64,000 nt of DNA from Limobrevibacterium gyesilva. GTDB taxonomy: Bacteria; Pseudomonadota; Alphaproteobacteria; Acetobacterales; Acetobacteraceae. Location: positions 1 through 64,000 of the forward strand of contig NZ_JAPDNT010000018.1 in the NCBI RefSeq assembly GCF_025989185.1, written 5' to 3'. The notes under the pieces were generated by a model. The model searched no databases. It saw nothing but the letters and a program-made list of their open reading frames with translations, and had not been told where the DNA came from. Every line of letters starts with the position of its first letter. Position 1 is the stretch's first letter. Below are positions 26,731 through 34,744 of the stretch, piece after piece. Made by a program: the position numbers and the translations under genes.

Positions 26731-27438
26731 ATGAGACAATTGCAGGGGCGCGGATATGCGCCTGACCTTGCCGCCGCGGCGGAGGACGCCGAACTGGTGC
26801 GGCGGGCGCTGGCCCGCGACGGCGATGCCTTCCGCACCATCATGCAGAAATACAATCAACGGCTTTACCGCATCGCACGCAGTATCCTTCGCAACGACGG
26901 CGACGCGGAAGACGTCGTTCAGGAAGCCTATGTTCGCGCCTTTACCCATCTGGAGAGTTTTCGCGGCGACGCCGGTCTGGCGACGTGGCTTGGCCGCATC
27001 ACCATGAACGAGGCATTGGGGCGGTTACGGTTGCGGACCCAGCGTCCGTCTGTAGAACTGACGGCAGTCGAAGCCCAAGGAACGGACGCCGAGATCATTC
27101 AATTCCCGCTCACGGCGAAATCCGAAGATCCGGAGCGAACGATGGCGCAACGCGAAATCATGCAGCTTGTCGAGCAGGCCACCGACAATCTGCCCGAAGT
27201 CTATCGGGTCGTCTTCATCGCGCGCGTGATCGAGGGCATGAGCGTCGAGGACACTGCGGAGCTTCTCGGCCTGCGTCCGGAGACGGTCAAGACAAGGCTG
27301 CATCGCGCCCGGCGGCTGGTGCGCGAACATTTGGACAAGCGGATTGGCCCCATCCTGCTGGAGGCGTTTCCGTTTGCCGGCAAGCGCTGCGAGCGCATGA
27401 CCGATGCCGTAATGGCACGGCTCGGCCTTTCGGACTGA
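26731..27438 (+). CDS. ECF-type RNA polymerase sigma factor
   Basis: 235 residues. Sigma region 2: LVRRALARDGDAFRTIMQKY, NQRLYRIARSILRNDGDAED, VVQEAYVRAFTHLESFRGDA; region 4: DNLPEVYRVVFIARVIEGMS and VEDTAELLGLRPETVKTRLH. It also has a C-terminal extension after RRLVREHLDKRIG (LEAFPFAGKRCERMTDAVMA). No anti-sigma gene follows; instead an RpoE-like promoter (27611) and a DUF4142/cupredoxin pair lie downstream, probably its targets. Start chosen at 26731 with SD AGGGAG. Likely controls an envelope or oxidative stress response. Confidence 0.9.
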   Translation: MRQLQGRGYAPDLAAAAEDAELVRRALARDGDAFRTIMQKYNQRLYRIARSILRNDGDAEDVVQEAYVRAFTHLESFRGDAGLATWLGRITMNEALGRLRLRTQRPSVELTAVEAQGTDAEIIQFPLTAKSEDPERTMAQREIMQLVEQATDNLPEVYRVVFIARVIEGMSVEDTAELLGLRPETVKTRLHRARRLVREHLDKRIGPILLEAFPFAGKRCERMTDAVMARLGLSD

Positions 27439-27610
27439 CACCGGCTCTGCTTGACGATAGCCGGCCCGTCATCAAGGACTGCCGATAGCGCGCGCCCAGC
27501 CGCTTGCAGCCCGCAAGCGCATGCCTCTCGCGGTGCCTGGCGGGCAGCAGTGCGCAAGACCAGGACCCAAGCGATCAATCATCCTTTTTCGTCCCCGGTG
27601 TGATTTCCCG

Positions 27611-27638
27611 GGAACCTTTCTGTCCGCGAACCATCTAA
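27611..27638 (+). promoter_or_regulatory. RpoE/ECF-type promoter upstream of the DUF4142 gene
   Basis: GGAACCT at 27611–27617 and TCTAA at 27634–27638 are separated by 16 bp, close to the GGAACTT-N16-TCTGA pattern of RpoE-class promoters. It lies 60 bp upstream of the DUF4142 start and downstream of an ECF sigma gene. Confidence 0.6.
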
Positions 27639-27698
27639 CGGCCGTCAACAAGACAGCAACCTCCGGCGCCGCTGCGGTGCCGGCCAAAGGAGTATGTC

Positions 27699-28223
27699 AT
27701 GCGAGTTCGCTTGAGTACGGCGATTGCGGCCGCTTTCCTGCTGAGCGGCGGCGCTTTCGCGCAAGATGCGGCCAAGCCCACCGATCCCCAGATCGCTCAC
27801 ATCGCCTACACCGCCGGGCAGATCGATATCACGGCGGCGAAGCAGGCGATCGCGAAATCCAAGAACAAGGAGGTTCTTGCGTTCGCCGAAGACATGGTGC
27901 GCGACCATGAGGCGGTGAACAAACAGGCCCTGGATCTGGTCAAGAAGCTGAACGTCACGCCTGAGGACAACAACACCAGCCGGTCATTGGCCAAGCAGGC
28001 CGCCGACAAGCAGGCCGAACTGGCCAAGCTCAATGGGGCCGCATACGACAAGGCCTATGTTGCCAACGAGGTTGCCTTTCATAAGGCAGTGAATGGCGCA
28101 CTCGGCACCCTCCTCATCCCCTCGGCGAACAACGCCGAGCTCAAGAGCCTGCTGGAGACGGGCCTGAAGATCTTCCAGGGCCACGAGCAGCACGCCGAGC
28201 ACGTCGCCGCGGCGATGAAGTAA
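27699..28223 (+). CDS. exported DUF4142 (ferritin-like) protein
   Basis: 174 residues. Signal peptide MRVRLSTAIAAAFLLSGGAF ending at AQDAAK. The mature part is the four-helix DUF4142 domain: DPQIAHIAYTAGQIDITAAK, SKNKEVLAFAEDMVRDHEAV, YDKAYVANEVAFHKAVNGAL and GLKIFQGHEQHAEHVAAAMK, with His residues at the usual helix positions. The family is periplasmic, often stress-induced, and of unsettled function. SD AAAGGAG precedes the ATG. It is the first gene of a two-gene unit with the cupredoxin, 10 bp apart, behind an ECF-type promoter. Confidence 0.88.
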   Translation: MRVRLSTAIAAAFLLSGGAFAQDAAKPTDPQIAHIAYTAGQIDITAAKQAIAKSKNKEVLAFAEDMVRDHEAVNKQALDLVKKLNVTPEDNNTSRSLAKQAADKQAELAKLNGAAYDKAYVANEVAFHKAVNGALGTLLIPSANNAELKSLLETGLKIFQGHEQHAEHVAAAMK

Positions 28224-28233
28224 GGAGGATCAC

Positions 28234-28554
28234 GTGTCACTGGGGCGTTATGCCTTCGCTTTCCTGGTCATCGTAGGGGGAGTGAATTCCGCCCCGGTGC
28301 ATGCGAAAACGATTCAGGTTGTCATCGACAAGCTCGTGTTCTCGCCGACGCAGGTCAACGCAAAGGTTGGCGATACCATCGAGTGGGTTAACGGGGACAT
28401 TCTTGCGCATACGGCGACAGTGCGCGGCGACTGGGATGTAATGATTGCGGCCAAGAAGTCGGCGACTCTGGTTCTGAAGAAAGCCGGCAGCTTCGAATAC
28501 TATTGCCGGTTCCATCCCAACATGAAGGGGCAGATCGTGATCGAGCCGGAATAG
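28234..28554 (+). CDS. periplasmic cupredoxin (plastocyanin/amicyanin-like)
   Basis: 106 residues from a GTG with SD AAGGAGG. Signal peptide cleaved near PVHA-KT. The mature domain has VVIDKLVFSPTQVNAKVGDT, EWVNGDILAHTATVRG, and FEYYCRFHPNMKGQIVIEPE: the type I copper ligands are His of AHTA, Cys and His of YCRFHP and Met of NMKG. It probably carries single electrons in the periplasm, possibly for the stress response governed by the ECF factor. A partner oxidase or reductase is not visible nearby. Confidence 0.9.
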   Translation: MSLGRYAFAFLVIVGGVNSAPVHAKTIQVVIDKLVFSPTQVNAKVGDTIEWVNGDILAHTATVRGDWDVMIAAKKSATLVLKKAGSFEYYCRFHPNMKGQIVIEPE

Positions 28555-28581
28555 CCCGGACGGTCGCTTTCCGCTGCCATC

Positions 28582-28618
28582 GGCAACCGCGGCGCATGTG
28601 CCCTGCGCCGCGGTTGCC
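28582..28618 (+). terminator. perfect 15-bp hairpin after the cupredoxin gene
   Basis: GGCAACCGCGGCGCA (28582–28596) pairs at all 15 positions with TGCGCCGCGGTTGCC (28604–28618) across a 7-nt loop, 27 bp after the stop. There is no T run. It most likely ends the DUF4142–cupredoxin transcript. Confidence 0.65.
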
Positions 28619-28785
28619 TGCCGTCGCGGAGCATCGCTTGCGGGATGACGGCAGGCGGGCCCGATGGCGCGCAGAAAAATTCAACCCACAGCGCCGGCAC
28701 CTCGCTATACAGACCCGTGTGCGCCCATGCGGGCGATCCGCTTTGACGCTTTGCTGTTACATGTGGGAGTACGCAAGGGGTGTTC

Positions 28786-29535
28786 ATGCAATTCACGCAC
28801 CATGTCCCGGCATCCTCGATCGGCGGCTGCGGTTGCGGCGCGGAAACGGCCGCCTGTTGCCACGCCGGCAGGGCCGCGCCATTGGCCCGCCGCGCAGTGC
28901 TGCGCGCCGTGGCAGGCGGCGGGCTTCTGGCCGGATTCGGGTCACGCGGTGCCGCCCGCGCGCAGACGACGCTCAGCCCCGAGGCCGCGCTGGCAGGGCT
29001 GATGGACGGCAACCGGCGCTTCGTCGAGAAGCGGATGGCCTCGTTCCAGGAGGATCTCGACATCCTCAAGCAGAAGACCGCCGAGAAACAGGAACCCTTC
29101 GCCGCGGTGCTCTCCTGCGCCGATTCCCGGGTGCCGGTTGAGCTGGTATTCGACCAGAGCATCGGCCAGGTCTTCGTCGCCCGCGTGGCCGGCAACATTG
29201 CCAGCGCGGAGATCATCGCCAGTCTGGAATACGGCGCCGCCGTGCTGGGCACCCGTGCGATCGTGGTCATGGGCCATGGCGGCTGCGGCGCAGTGAAGGC
29301 CGCGATCGACGCCAAGCCCGTGCCCGGGCAGATCAGCACGCTCTACCGCTCCCTTCGTCCCGCGGTGGACCGCGCCGGCGGTGACCTCACGGAGGCGGTG
29401 AAGGCGAATGCCCGGATCCAGGCGGCGTTGCTGCGCGATTCCTCGCCGGTGATTGCGGAGATGGTCAAGCAGGGCCGGCTCACCGTCGTCGCCAGCTATT
29501 ACGACCTCGCGACAGGGCGGGTTACGCTGGTGTGA
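28786..29535 (+). CDS. exported beta-carbonic anhydrase with Tat-type leader
   Basis: 249 residues. The catalytic domain has AAVLSCADSRVPVELVFDQS (zinc Cys and the Asp-Arg dyad), VARVAGNIASAEIIASLEYG and IVVMGHGGCGAVKAAIDAK (zinc His and Cys). It interconverts CO2 and bicarbonate. Before it lies LARRAVLRAVAGGGLLAGFG, a twin-arginine signal with cleavage near AARAQ, so it is probably periplasmic. Unusually, the leader is preceded by a Cys/His-rich stretch, GGCGCGAETAACCHAG, that might bind metal. The ATG at 28786 with AAGGGG is favoured over the GTG two codons upstream. Confidence 0.88.
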   Translation: MQFTHHVPASSIGGCGCGAETAACCHAGRAAPLARRAVLRAVAGGGLLAGFGSRGAARAQTTLSPEAALAGLMDGNRRFVEKRMASFQEDLDILKQKTAEKQEPFAAVLSCADSRVPVELVFDQSIGQVFVARVAGNIASAEIIASLEYGAAVLGTRAIVVMGHGGCGAVKAAIDAKPVPGQISTLYRSLRPAVDRAGGDLTEAVKANARIQAALLRDSSPVIAEMVKQGRLTVVASYYDLATGRVTLV

Positions 29536-29585
29536 TACCAACAGCCCTTGACGATGACCCTTCCATCGTCAAGGGCCGCTGGTAT
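29535..29585. repeat. long palindrome after the carbonic anhydrase gene
   Basis: ATACCA … CCCTTGACGATG (29535–29554) pairs with CATCGTCAAGGG … TGGTAT (29564–29585): 12 bp perfect inner stem plus an outer 6-bp stem. It overlaps the stop codon by one base and may act as a bidirectional terminator. Its ends match those of the hairpin at 29628. Confidence 0.75.
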
Positions 29586-29627
29586 CGCGCGCCGGGTTGG
29601 TGGGCGGCGGCGCGCAAAATCGACTCG

Positions 29628-29658
29628 TACCAGCGGTCATTCTTCATGGCCGCTGGTA
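29628..29658. repeat. second palindrome with TACCAGCGG arms
   Basis: TACCAGCGG (29628–29636) pairs exactly with CCGCTGGTA (29650–29658) over a 13-nt loop. The CCGCTGGTAT end is shared with the hairpin at 29535–29585, so the two belong to one dispersed palindrome type. Confidence 0.7.
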
Positions 29659-29727
29659 TGACGCCGGTTTCCACCCCTCCCCCAGCCTTGGTCCGCTCCG
29701 AGGCCCAAGCCCGCAAGGGGAGGGGAG

Positions 29728-30660
29728 TCAGGGGGCGTATTTGCCGGTCAGTTGCGGCGTGATGTCGCTCGCGTGCCCGGCCTGCTGGCGGTCCAGCCGC
29801 GTCTCGCGGGCCCAGGTCCGCTTCAGGTCGTCGCGCACGCGGATCGACAGCCGCCCGAGCCCCTGCGTTTCCAGCTCGATCAGGTCGCCGTCCTGGAAGC
29901 TGCTCAGGCCGCGGTGGTTGGTGCCGGTGGCCAGGATGTCGCCGGGCTCCAGCGTATGGATGGAGCTGGCCCATTCGATGCAGCGCGGAATCTTGTGGGC
30001 CATGTCGCTGGTGTTGAAATCCTGCTTCAGCACGCCGTTCACCCACAGGCGGATTTGCAGGGCGTGCGGGTCGGCGATCTCGTCGGCGGTGACCAGATAC
30101 GGGCCGATCGGGGCGAAGCTGTCGCGCGACTTCATCTGGAAGAACGAGTTGCCGCTGGGCAGCAGGCCGCGGGCGGAGCCGTCGATGAAGTTGATGTAGC
30201 CGAACACGTGGTCCATCGCCCGGGCGGCGGGCACGCGGGTGGCACGCTTGCCGATCACCACGGCCATTTCCGCCTCGCCTTCGAAGATCGTGGCGGGCAC
30301 GTCGGGCAGCACCATGGTGTCACCGGGGCCGATGATGGCGGTGGGGGCCTTGTGGAAGCCGTTGATGGGGGCGGGCGCGCTGCGGGTGCCGTCCTCCATG
30401 TAGTTCACCGCCATGCAGACGATGTTGCCGGGCTTGGGCAGCGGCGGGCGCAGGGTGACGCTGGCGAGCGGAATGAGGGCAGCGGCAGCGGCGGCGGCCT
30501 GCAGGCGCGGGCGATAGGCCTCGAAGCGCTCGATCAGGCCGCTGATGAGGTTGTGCGGGCCTGTATGGGGGATATCCTGCACCGCGGCCGACACGTCTGC
30601 TACGGTGTCCGCGGATGTCAGCACGCCCAGCCTGAACTCGTCGAAATACGCCAGCTTCAT
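29728..30660 (-). CDS. fumarylacetoacetate hydrolase-family protein
   Basis: 310 residues. PLPKPGNIVCMAVNYMEDGT, TIFEGEAEMAVVIGKRATRV (metal-binding Glu residues), GYINFIDGSARGLL, KSRDSFAPIGPYLVTADEIA (the usual KSFDTF-like Asp), LWVNGVLKQDFNTSDMAHKI and LEPGDILATGTNHRGL define the FAH fold. Members cleave or isomerise acylpyruvates and hydroxylated diketo acids in aromatic degradation. The exact substrate cannot be told. It has a longer C-terminal tail than simple members. Single gene, convergent to the carbonic anhydrase gene. Confidence 0.88.
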   Translation of the reverse strand: MKLAYFDEFRLGVLTSADTVADVSAAVQDIPHTGPHNLISGLIERFEAYRPRLQAAAAAAALIPLASVTLRPPLPKPGNIVCMAVNYMEDGTRSAPAPINGFHKAPTAIIGPGDTMVLPDVPATIFEGEAEMAVVIGKRATRVPAARAMDHVFGYINFIDGSARGLLPSGNSFFQMKSRDSFAPIGPYLVTADEIADPHALQIRLWVNGVLKQDFNTSDMAHKIPRCIEWASSIHTLEPGDILATGTNHRGLSSFQDGDLIELETQGLGRLSIRVRDDLKRTWARETRLDRQQAGHASDITPQLTGKYAP

Positions 30661-30712
30661 CGTCGATTCCCCCGTTGGTCGCGGGGACGATAGCGGCCAG
30701 TTCGCGGGCCGC

Positions 30713-31258
30713 CTAGGCGGGGGCGATGCGGATCACCGCCAGCGTGGCGTCGCCGGTGAGCGTCGCGGGGCCGGTGATGCGCAGCGCATCGCGCGGCCCG
30801 GCCGCCACGGTGGCGCCGCCCGCGGTGACGCCGAGTTGGCCCCGCAGCACTACGAGGAACAATGCCTCCGTATCCGCCGCATCGACGCCTTGCATGTCTG
30901 CGGCCTCGATCACGCGCACGCCGCCGGTGTGGCGGGCGCGCTCGGTCATGGCGTTGAGCACCATGCAGGGGCCACCGAGGATGCGGCATTGCGTCGGCCA
31001 GCCGCCATCGAACGCCGCCGGGCGGTGCAGCTGGCGCACGGCCAGCGTGTGGGTGGGAAAGCGCAGCTCGAATCCCCGCCCGTCGATCAGGGTGATGATG
31101 CGGTCATGGCCGGCATAGTCGGAGAACGGGGCGTCCTGATCGAGCCAGGCATAGCCGACCTGCCAGCCCGGGCCGGTGGCGATGTCGGCCTTGCGGCCGG
31201 CGCCGTTGCGCCAGGGGATGACGGCCAGGCTGGCATGGGGGATCAGGGCGACGGACAT
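30713..31258 (-). CDS. HutD/Ves-family protein
   Basis: 181 residues. VIPWRNGAGRKADIATGPGW, WLDQDAPFSDYAGHDRIITL, IDGRGFELRFPTHT and LVVLRGQLGVTAGGATVAAG are typical for the bicupin HutD family, which is associated with histidine utilisation but whose biochemical role is unknown. No hut genes are next to it. The start at 31258 lies seven bases after the helicase stop, so it is probably read from the same message. Confidence 0.85.
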   Translation of the reverse strand: MSVALIPHASLAVIPWRNGAGRKADIATGPGWQVGYAWLDQDAPFSDYAGHDRIITLIDGRGFELRFPTHTLAVRQLHRPAAFDGGWPTQCRILGGPCMVLNAMTERARHTGGVRVIEAADMQGVDAADTEALFLVVLRGQLGVTAGGATVAAGPRDALRITGPATLTGDATLAVIRIAPA

Positions 31259-31265
31259 GGTGGCC

Positions 31266-33017
31266 TCAACTGCGCGGGGTTTTCCGGTGCGGCTTCTTCG
31301 CCGGTCGTCCATTCCCGGGCCGCTGGATGTGCGGCCGGTGCGCCGGGCGCTGGTCCTGGTAGCGGCTGGGGCGGGTGTCGGGCTTCGGCATCGGGGCGCC
31401 GGCGCCGGCGGGCTCGATGCGGATGTCCTGGTCGCTGCCCTCCTGGCTGCGCGAATGCTCCACGGCGGCGGCGAAGCGGGCGGCGGCTTCCTCGGTGATC
31501 TCGAACAGCGTGTCGCGGTCGAAGATGCGGATCGCGCCGATATCCTTCTTGGTCACGTGGCCCAGGCGGCAGATCAGCGGCAGCAGCCATTTCGGGTCGG
31601 CGTTGTTGCGCCGGCCGATGCTGAGGCGGAAGCGCACCATGTTCTCCGCATTCGGGCGCCGCTCGCGCGGGGCGGCCGCGGGCCGTTCGGCGTGCGGGCG
31701 CATGCCGGCGCTGTCGAACACGTCCTCCGGCGCCGGCAGCCGGGCGCGGTGCAGGCGGATCAGGGCGGCGGCGATCTCCTCGGCGGTGCGGCCGGCCAGC
31801 AGGGTGCGGGCCAGCACCAGGTCCTCCTCGCTCGGGGATTCGGTCAGCAGCGGGTCCTGCAGCAGGCGGTCCTGGTCGCGGGCGCGGATCTGCTCGGCGG
31901 CCGGCGGGCCGGCCCACTCGGCCTTCACATGGGCGGAGGCCAGCAACTGCTCGGCGCGGCGGCGGCGGGTGTAGGGCACCAGCAGCACGCTGATGCCCTT
32001 GCGCCCGGCCCGCCCGGTGCGGCCGCTGCGATGCAGCAGCGCCTCGCGGTCGGTGGGCAGGTCGGCGTGAACGACCAGGCCGAGATCCGGCAGATCGAGC
32101 CCGCGCGCCGCCACGTCGGTGGCCACGCACACCCGGGCGCGGCCGTCGCGGATGGCCTGCAGGGCATGAGTGCGGTCGGTCTGGCTCAGCTCGCCGGACA
32201 GGGCGACGGCGGCGAAACCGCGCTCCTGCAGGCTGGCGTGCAGGTGGCGCACGCCGTCGCGGGTGGCGCAGAACACCAGCGTGGCCGGCACCTCGTAGAA
32301 GCGCAGCACGTTGACCACGGCGTGCTCGATCTCGTTCGGCGCGATGCGCAGGGCGCGATACTCGATGTCGCCATGCGGCTGGTTCTGCACCAGCGTGTCG
32401 ATGCGCACGGCGTGGCGCTGGTACTGGCGCGCCAGCGCGGCGATGTCGCGGGCGATGGTGGCCGAGAACAGCAGGGTACGGCGTTCGGCCGGCGTGGCGT
32501 CGAGGATGAAGGTCAGGTCCTCGCGGAAGCCGAGGTCGAGCATCTCGTCGGCTTCGTCCAGCACCACCACGCGCAACTTCGAGGTGTCGAGCTGGCCGCG
32601 CTCCAGATGGTCGCGCAGGCGGCCGGGGGTGCCGACGACGATGTGGCAGCCCGCGGCGAGCGCCCGCTGCTCCCGCCGCGCGTCCATGCCGCCGACGCAG
32701 GCGATCACGGTGCCGCCGGCCTGGTCGTAGAGCCAGCTCAGTTCGGCATGCACCTGCATGGCCAGCTCGCGGGTGGGGGCGATCACCAAAGCGAGCGGCT
32801 CGGCGGCGCGTTGCAGCCGCTCGGCCTCGCCCAGCAGGGTGTCGGCGAAGGCCAGGCCATAGGCGACGGTCTTGCCGGAGCCGGTCTGGGCGGAAACCAG
32901 CAGGTCCTGGCCGGCGGCGTGCGTCTGCAGCACGGCTTCCTGCACCGGGGTGGGCTCGGCGTAGTCGCGCGCGGCGAGGGCGCGCGCGAGGGCGGGGTTG
33001 ATCGCGGGGAAGGGCAT
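31266..33017 (-). CDS. DEAD-box ATP-dependent RNA helicase with DbpA-type C-terminal domain
   Basis: 583 residues. Motifs in order: Q region YAEPTPVQEAVLQ, Walker A AQTGSGKT, PTRELA, GG, TPGRL, VLDEADEMLDLGF, LLFSATI, VFCATRDGVRHLHASL, VCVATDVAARGLDLPDL and HRSGRTGR. The part after residue 450 (AENMVRFRLSIGRRNNADPK, WLLPLICRLGHVTKKDIGAI) is the DbpA RNA-binding domain (PF03880), followed by a basic disordered tail. Such proteins act in ribosome assembly and cold adaptation (CsdA/DbpA). The ATG at 33017 is right before the helicase Q region. Confidence 0.93.
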   Translation of the reverse strand: MPFPAINPALARALAARDYAEPTPVQEAVLQTHAAGQDLLVSAQTGSGKTVAYGLAFADTLLGEAERLQRAAEPLALVIAPTRELAMQVHAELSWLYDQAGGTVIACVGGMDARREQRALAAGCHIVVGTPGRLRDHLERGQLDTSKLRVVVLDEADEMLDLGFREDLTFILDATPAERRTLLFSATIARDIAALARQYQRHAVRIDTLVQNQPHGDIEYRALRIAPNEIEHAVVNVLRFYEVPATLVFCATRDGVRHLHASLQERGFAAVALSGELSQTDRTHALQAIRDGRARVCVATDVAARGLDLPDLGLVVHADLPTDREALLHRSGRTGRAGRKGISVLLVPYTRRRRAEQLLASAHVKAEWAGPPAAEQIRARDQDRLLQDPLLTESPSEEDLVLARTLLAGRTAEEIAAALIRLHRARLPAPEDVFDSAGMRPHAERPAAAPRERRPNAENMVRFRLSIGRRNNADPKWLLPLICRLGHVTKKDIGAIRIFDRDTLFEITEEAAARFAAAVEHSRSQEGSDQDIRIEPAGAGAPMPKPDTRPSRYQDQRPAHRPHIQRPGNGRPAKKPHRKTPRS

Positions 33018-33164
33018 TGCGGTTGAGTCCAGCCATGCTGGCAGGCGCCACGCGCCGCGCCGGTCGGCGCGCTGGCGGTGACGATCCGGCGGGGTGTCGA
33101 AGCGCGCTGGATAGCTGATCGGGCGCGCGCATGCCACCGCCGTCGGCAGGCGGCACGCCATTGC

Positions 33165-33902
33165 CTACTGCATGACTCCGGTGCCGGCGAGAAAGTTCTG
33201 CACCATGCGCTCGCAGAACGGGATGGGCGGATACAGCGCCGCCTTGGCCGGGTCCTCGCGCGCCCAGAAGGTGGCGAAGGCGTCGGCGGTCAGCTCCGGA
33301 TGGAACTGCACGCTCAGCCAGTTGCCGCCATGGTCCAGCGCCGCGGCGGGCAAGCCGGGGCGGGTGGCGAGCACCGTCGCGCCAGGCGGGATGGTCTCCA
33401 CGCGGTCGTAATTGCCGAAATAGAAGGGCGCGTCGGGGGCGAAGCCGTCGAACAGGAAATGCGCGTCGCCGGCCGCGGTGCGGGTAACGGGCAGCGACCC
33501 GGCGGTGACCCCGGCGGGGTTGCGCCCGACGCTGCCGCCCAGCGCCAGCGCCGCGAGCTGGTGGCCGCCGCAGATGCCCAGGAACGGCCGCCCGGTGGCC
33601 CGCCAGCGCCCCAGCCAGTCGAGGATGCGCGCCTGCCACTCGTAGCCGTCATGCACCGAGGCGATGCTGCCGCCGAGGATGACCGCGTCGATCGCGTCGA
33701 GATCCTGCGGCAACGCCTCGCCCAGGTTGGTGCGCACGGCGCGATAGGCGACGCGCCCCAGCAGGCCGAGCGAATCGAGGCAGGCACGGAACCAGGCGGT
33801 CTCGTCGTCGCCGCCGGGCATGCGGCACCAGGTCCGGGGATCGTAGGTGCCGGGCTCGGCCCATTGCGAGACGAACAGAACGGTGGGCTGGATGGCGGAC
33901 AT
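33165..33902 (-). CDS. class I glutamine amidotransferase-like protein
   Basis: 245 residues. The triad is visible: Cys in RPFLGICGGHQLAALALGGS and His/Glu in WLSVQFHPELTADAFATFW, with AVILGGSIASVHDGYEWQAR before them. It resembles stand-alone GMP-synthase-type amidotransferases, including gamma-glutamyl hydrolases of amines, but without the partner synthetase the substrate is open. It starts at 33902 (MSAIQPTVLFVSQWAEPGTY). Its stop lies 147 bp upstream of the helicase start, on the same strand. Confidence 0.85.
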   Translation of the reverse strand: MSAIQPTVLFVSQWAEPGTYDPRTWCRMPGGDDETAWFRACLDSLGLLGRVAYRAVRTNLGEALPQDLDAIDAVILGGSIASVHDGYEWQARILDWLGRWRATGRPFLGICGGHQLAALALGGSVGRNPAGVTAGSLPVTRTAAGDAHFLFDGFAPDAPFYFGNYDRVETIPPGATVLATRPGLPAAALDHGGNWLSVQFHPELTADAFATFWAREDPAKAALYPPIPFCERMVQNFLAGTGVMQ

Positions 33903-33948
33903 CGCGGGTGGCCCCTCTTCGCAGGTCAGGACTTTCGGCACCGCGATC

Positions 33949-34146
33949 TCAGCCCGCTGCGTCCGGTTTGTCCACGCCGTCCGGTGCCGCCGCGTCGCCC
34001 TGGCCGTCCTGCCGCGCCCGGGCCTGCTGCTTGCGCTTGTGCAGGTTGGCGCGCAGGGCGGCGGCGGCGCGCTCGGTCCGGGCCTGCTTCTCGGCCTGGG
34101 CCCGCGGCGTCAGCGCCGGGCGGGGGCGGGGAGGGGTGTCGGGCAT
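33949..34146 (-). CDS. small basic uncharacterised protein
   Basis: 65 residues, MPDTPPRPRPALTPRAQAEK … ALRANLHKRKQQARARQDGQ. I associate this short Arg/Lys/Gln-rich sequence with conserved small alphaproteobacterial genes beside other loci, with no known function. Its start overlaps the 3' end of the NsrR gene by 37 bp, suggesting coupling. Confidence 0.5.
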   Translation of the reverse strand: MPDTPPRPRPALTPRAQAEKQARTERAAAALRANLHKRKQQARARQDGQGDAAAPDGVDKPDAAG

Positions 34147-34598
34147 GGCTTGCTCATTGGTGATGGCCGCTCGGACGTCAAGCCTGCCGCCGCCAGCGGC
34201 AGGCAATCGGCCAGGGTGTGCTGATCCAGGCTGTCGTAGAAACTGTCCTGGGCGTCGCACAGCATTCCGCGCAGCCGGCAGCCCGGCGTCAGGACGCAGT
34301 GGCCGCCGTCGGCCCGGCAGCATTCGACCAGGGCCTGGTCGGCCTCCAATCGCCGCACCAGCGCGCCGAGCCGCACCTCCTCGGGCGAGACGGCGAGCAA
34401 CGCGCCGCCGCCGGCGCCACGCACCGTGCGAACGACGCCCAACGCCGCCAGCTCCCGGATGATCTTGTGCAGATGGTTGCGCGACAGGCCGCCGAGTTGG
34501 CGGGCGAGCGTGTCCACGCTCAAGTGGCGGCCGGGCGGCTCGTGGCCGAGCAGCATAAGGACGCGAATGGCGATGTCGGTGGATGCGAGCACGCGCAC
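34110..34598 (-). CDS. nsrR: Rrf2-family regulator, NsrR-like nitric oxide sensor
   Basis: 162 residues from a GTG (VRVLASTDIAIRVLMLLGHE). The winged helix (VDTLARQLGGLSRNHLHKII, RELAALGVVRTVRGAGGGAL) is Rrf2. Three cysteines in the ECCRADGGHCVLTPGCRL region (94, 101, 107) are spaced as in NsrR, whose [4Fe-4S] cluster is destroyed by NO to relieve repression. It is divergent from the RIC iron-sulfur repair gene, with a TGGTAT-N5-ATACCA palindrome in between. Frames upstream of the GTG run through this operator, so they are unlikely to be translated. The C-terminal tail after DCLPLAAAG is unusual. Confidence 0.85.
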   Translation of the reverse strand: MRVLASTDIAIRVLMLLGHEPPGRHLSVDTLARQLGGLSRNHLHKIIRELAALGVVRTVRGAGGGALLAVSPEEVRLGALVRRLEADQALVECCRADGGHCVLTPGCRLRGMLCDAQDSFYDSLDQHTLADCLPLAAAGLTSERPSPMSKPCPTPLPAPARR

Positions 34599-34614
34599 GG
34601 TCTGATTCCAAATC

Positions 34615-34631
34615 TGGTATTGACGATACCA
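34615..34631. promoter_or_regulatory. operator-like palindrome between nsrR and the RIC gene
   Basis: TGGTAT-TGACG-ATACCA is a perfect 6+6 palindrome with a 5-bp centre, 17 bp before the nsrR GTG in an AT-rich gap. A TGGTAT half-site recurs at 34651–34656. A candidate NsrR site controlling both divergent genes. Confidence 0.6.
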
Positions 34632-34744
34632 CATTTTTCGGCGCAATTAACTGGTATCGCCGATGCCACTTTACGGCGATCGCCGCCAGCCCGCCGCGCC
34701 GCGCGGGTGAAGCCCCGCCACGAGCGGGCCAGGAGACCGTCATC

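Noticed and set aside
31176-33026. A 616-codon plus-strand frame and a longer 798-codon minus-strand frame (31243–33639) over the DEAD-box helicase.
   Set aside because: Low-complexity products; the frame with all DEAD-box motifs is 31266–33017 minus.
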